Shown: positions 4,882-5,127 of the stretch, piece after piece
Numbering within the stretch: the stretch's first letter is position 1
Layout: each line of letters starts with the position of its first letter
Assembly (NCBI GenBank): GCA_034430555.1
Contig: DAOUEM010000052.1
Coordinates: 1-5,127 of the forward strand
Source of the DNA: DAOTXK01 sp034430555
Lineage (GTDB): Bacteria > Chloroflexota > Anaerolineae > Aggregatilineales > Ch27
Length of the DNA stretch: 5,127 bases
Direction: 5' to 3'
Notes under the pieces: generated by a model
What the model saw: the letters and a program-made list of their open reading frames with translations, nothing else
The model's database searches: none
What the model was told of the DNA's origin: nothing
Translations under genes and position numbers: made by a program

Positions 4882-5127
4882 CTACTTCGCGTAGCGGGCC
4901 TTGATGTTGGGGATCAGGTACTCCTCGAAGGCGCGCCACTGGTTGTAGTCCGGCTGCCAGCCCCAATCCTCGCGGGCGCGGGCATCGTCCTGGTCCTCCG
5001 GCCAGCTATCGACGATGCCCTGCCGCCGCCGGTCCGGCTCGAAGGTGATCTGCGCCGCGGGGAAGGCCTCCCGGATGATGGTGTACATCTCCCGCGCCGA
5101 GGGGTTGAAGCTGGTCACGTTGTAGAC
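4882..5127 (-). CDS. C-terminal fragment of SDR-family L-threonine 3-dehydrogenase-like / NAD-dependent epimerase-dehydratase
   Basis: The last 81 residues are visible; the frame is open to the right edge (VYNVTSFNPSA at the edge), so the gene begins outside the window. The stretch IVDSWPEDQDD-ARAREDWGWQPDY matches the C-terminal signature of short-chain-type L-threonine 3-dehydrogenases (DSWP...DD..AR.DWGW.P.Y), from memory of that family. These enzymes oxidise L-threonine to 2-amino-3-ketobutyrate with NAD+ in the cytoplasm. The Rossmann motif and Tyr-x-x-x-Lys site are not in the window, so a related sugar-nucleotide epimerase cannot be excluded. It ends IKARYAK, then TAG at 4882-4884, with the shared terminator downstream. 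Confidence 0.8.
   Translation of the reverse strand, partial: VYNVTSFNPSAREMYTIIREAFPAAQITFEPDRRRQGIVDSWPEDQDDARAREDWGWQPDYNQWRAFEEYLIPNIKARYAK

Noticed and set aside
5116..5118. GTG at 5118 as a start for the right-edge minus-strand gene
   Set aside because: The frame stays open to the edge with family-like sequence (VYN) before it, so this is an internal Val codon of a longer gene.

Overview
The window looks like a piece of a GC-rich bacterial chromosome, most likely from a Chloroflexota (Anaerolineae-type) organism. This is inferred from the protein style: a lipoprotein with a Pro-Thr-rich linker, SH3b domains fused to an SGNH/GDSL-like domain, a small STAS-like protein of a type I associate with this phylum, and GC-rich dispersed intergenic repeats. 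No rRNA, tRNA, CRISPR array, transposase or phage gene is visible.

Layout. (1) 1-1427, minus strand: a secreted protein with a signal peptide, two SH3b-like domains and an SGNH-like C-terminal domain; it runs off the left edge only a few codons before its expected end. (2) 1428-1666: divergent intergenic region with a candidate promoter, a symmetric 29-bp interrupted palindrome and a hairpin followed by seven T. (3) 1667-3007, plus strand: a lipoprotein paralogue of gene 1 with a Pro-Thr linker, one SH3-like domain and an SGNH domain with all canonical catalytic residues. (4) 3006-3149: repeat-rich gap between convergent genes, with 17-bp tandem repeats and a perfect 20-bp palindrome. (5) 3150-4154, minus strand: an APH/choline-kinase-family phosphotransferase resembling spectinomycin phosphotransferase APH(9). 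(6) 4155-4268: second divergent intergenic region with overlapping candidate -10 elements and a long-range hairpin. (7) 4269-4679, plus strand: a small STAS-like protein whose C-terminal tail is built of short repeats. (8) 4675-4881: a 98-bp repeat element with 11-bp terminal inverted repeats, then a bidirectional intrinsic terminator. (9) 4882-5127, minus strand: the C-terminus of an SDR-family L-threonine 3-dehydrogenase-like enzyme cut by the right edge.

How the genes relate. The clearest link is between genes 1 and 2, a divergent paralogous pair aimed at the cell envelope. Gene 2 keeps the SGNH residues Ser, Asn, Asp and His. In gene 1 the nucleophile is Cys (GDC) and the Asn block reads GSVD, so it is either a non-canonical enzyme or a binding pseudoenzyme. 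A palindrome between them could be a shared operator. The phosphotransferase, the STAS-like protein and the dehydrogenase show no obvious pathway link to the pair or to each other; the strand changes around them suggest single-gene transcription units. Two GC-rich repeat clusters sit exactly at the stop codons of the two plus-strand genes.
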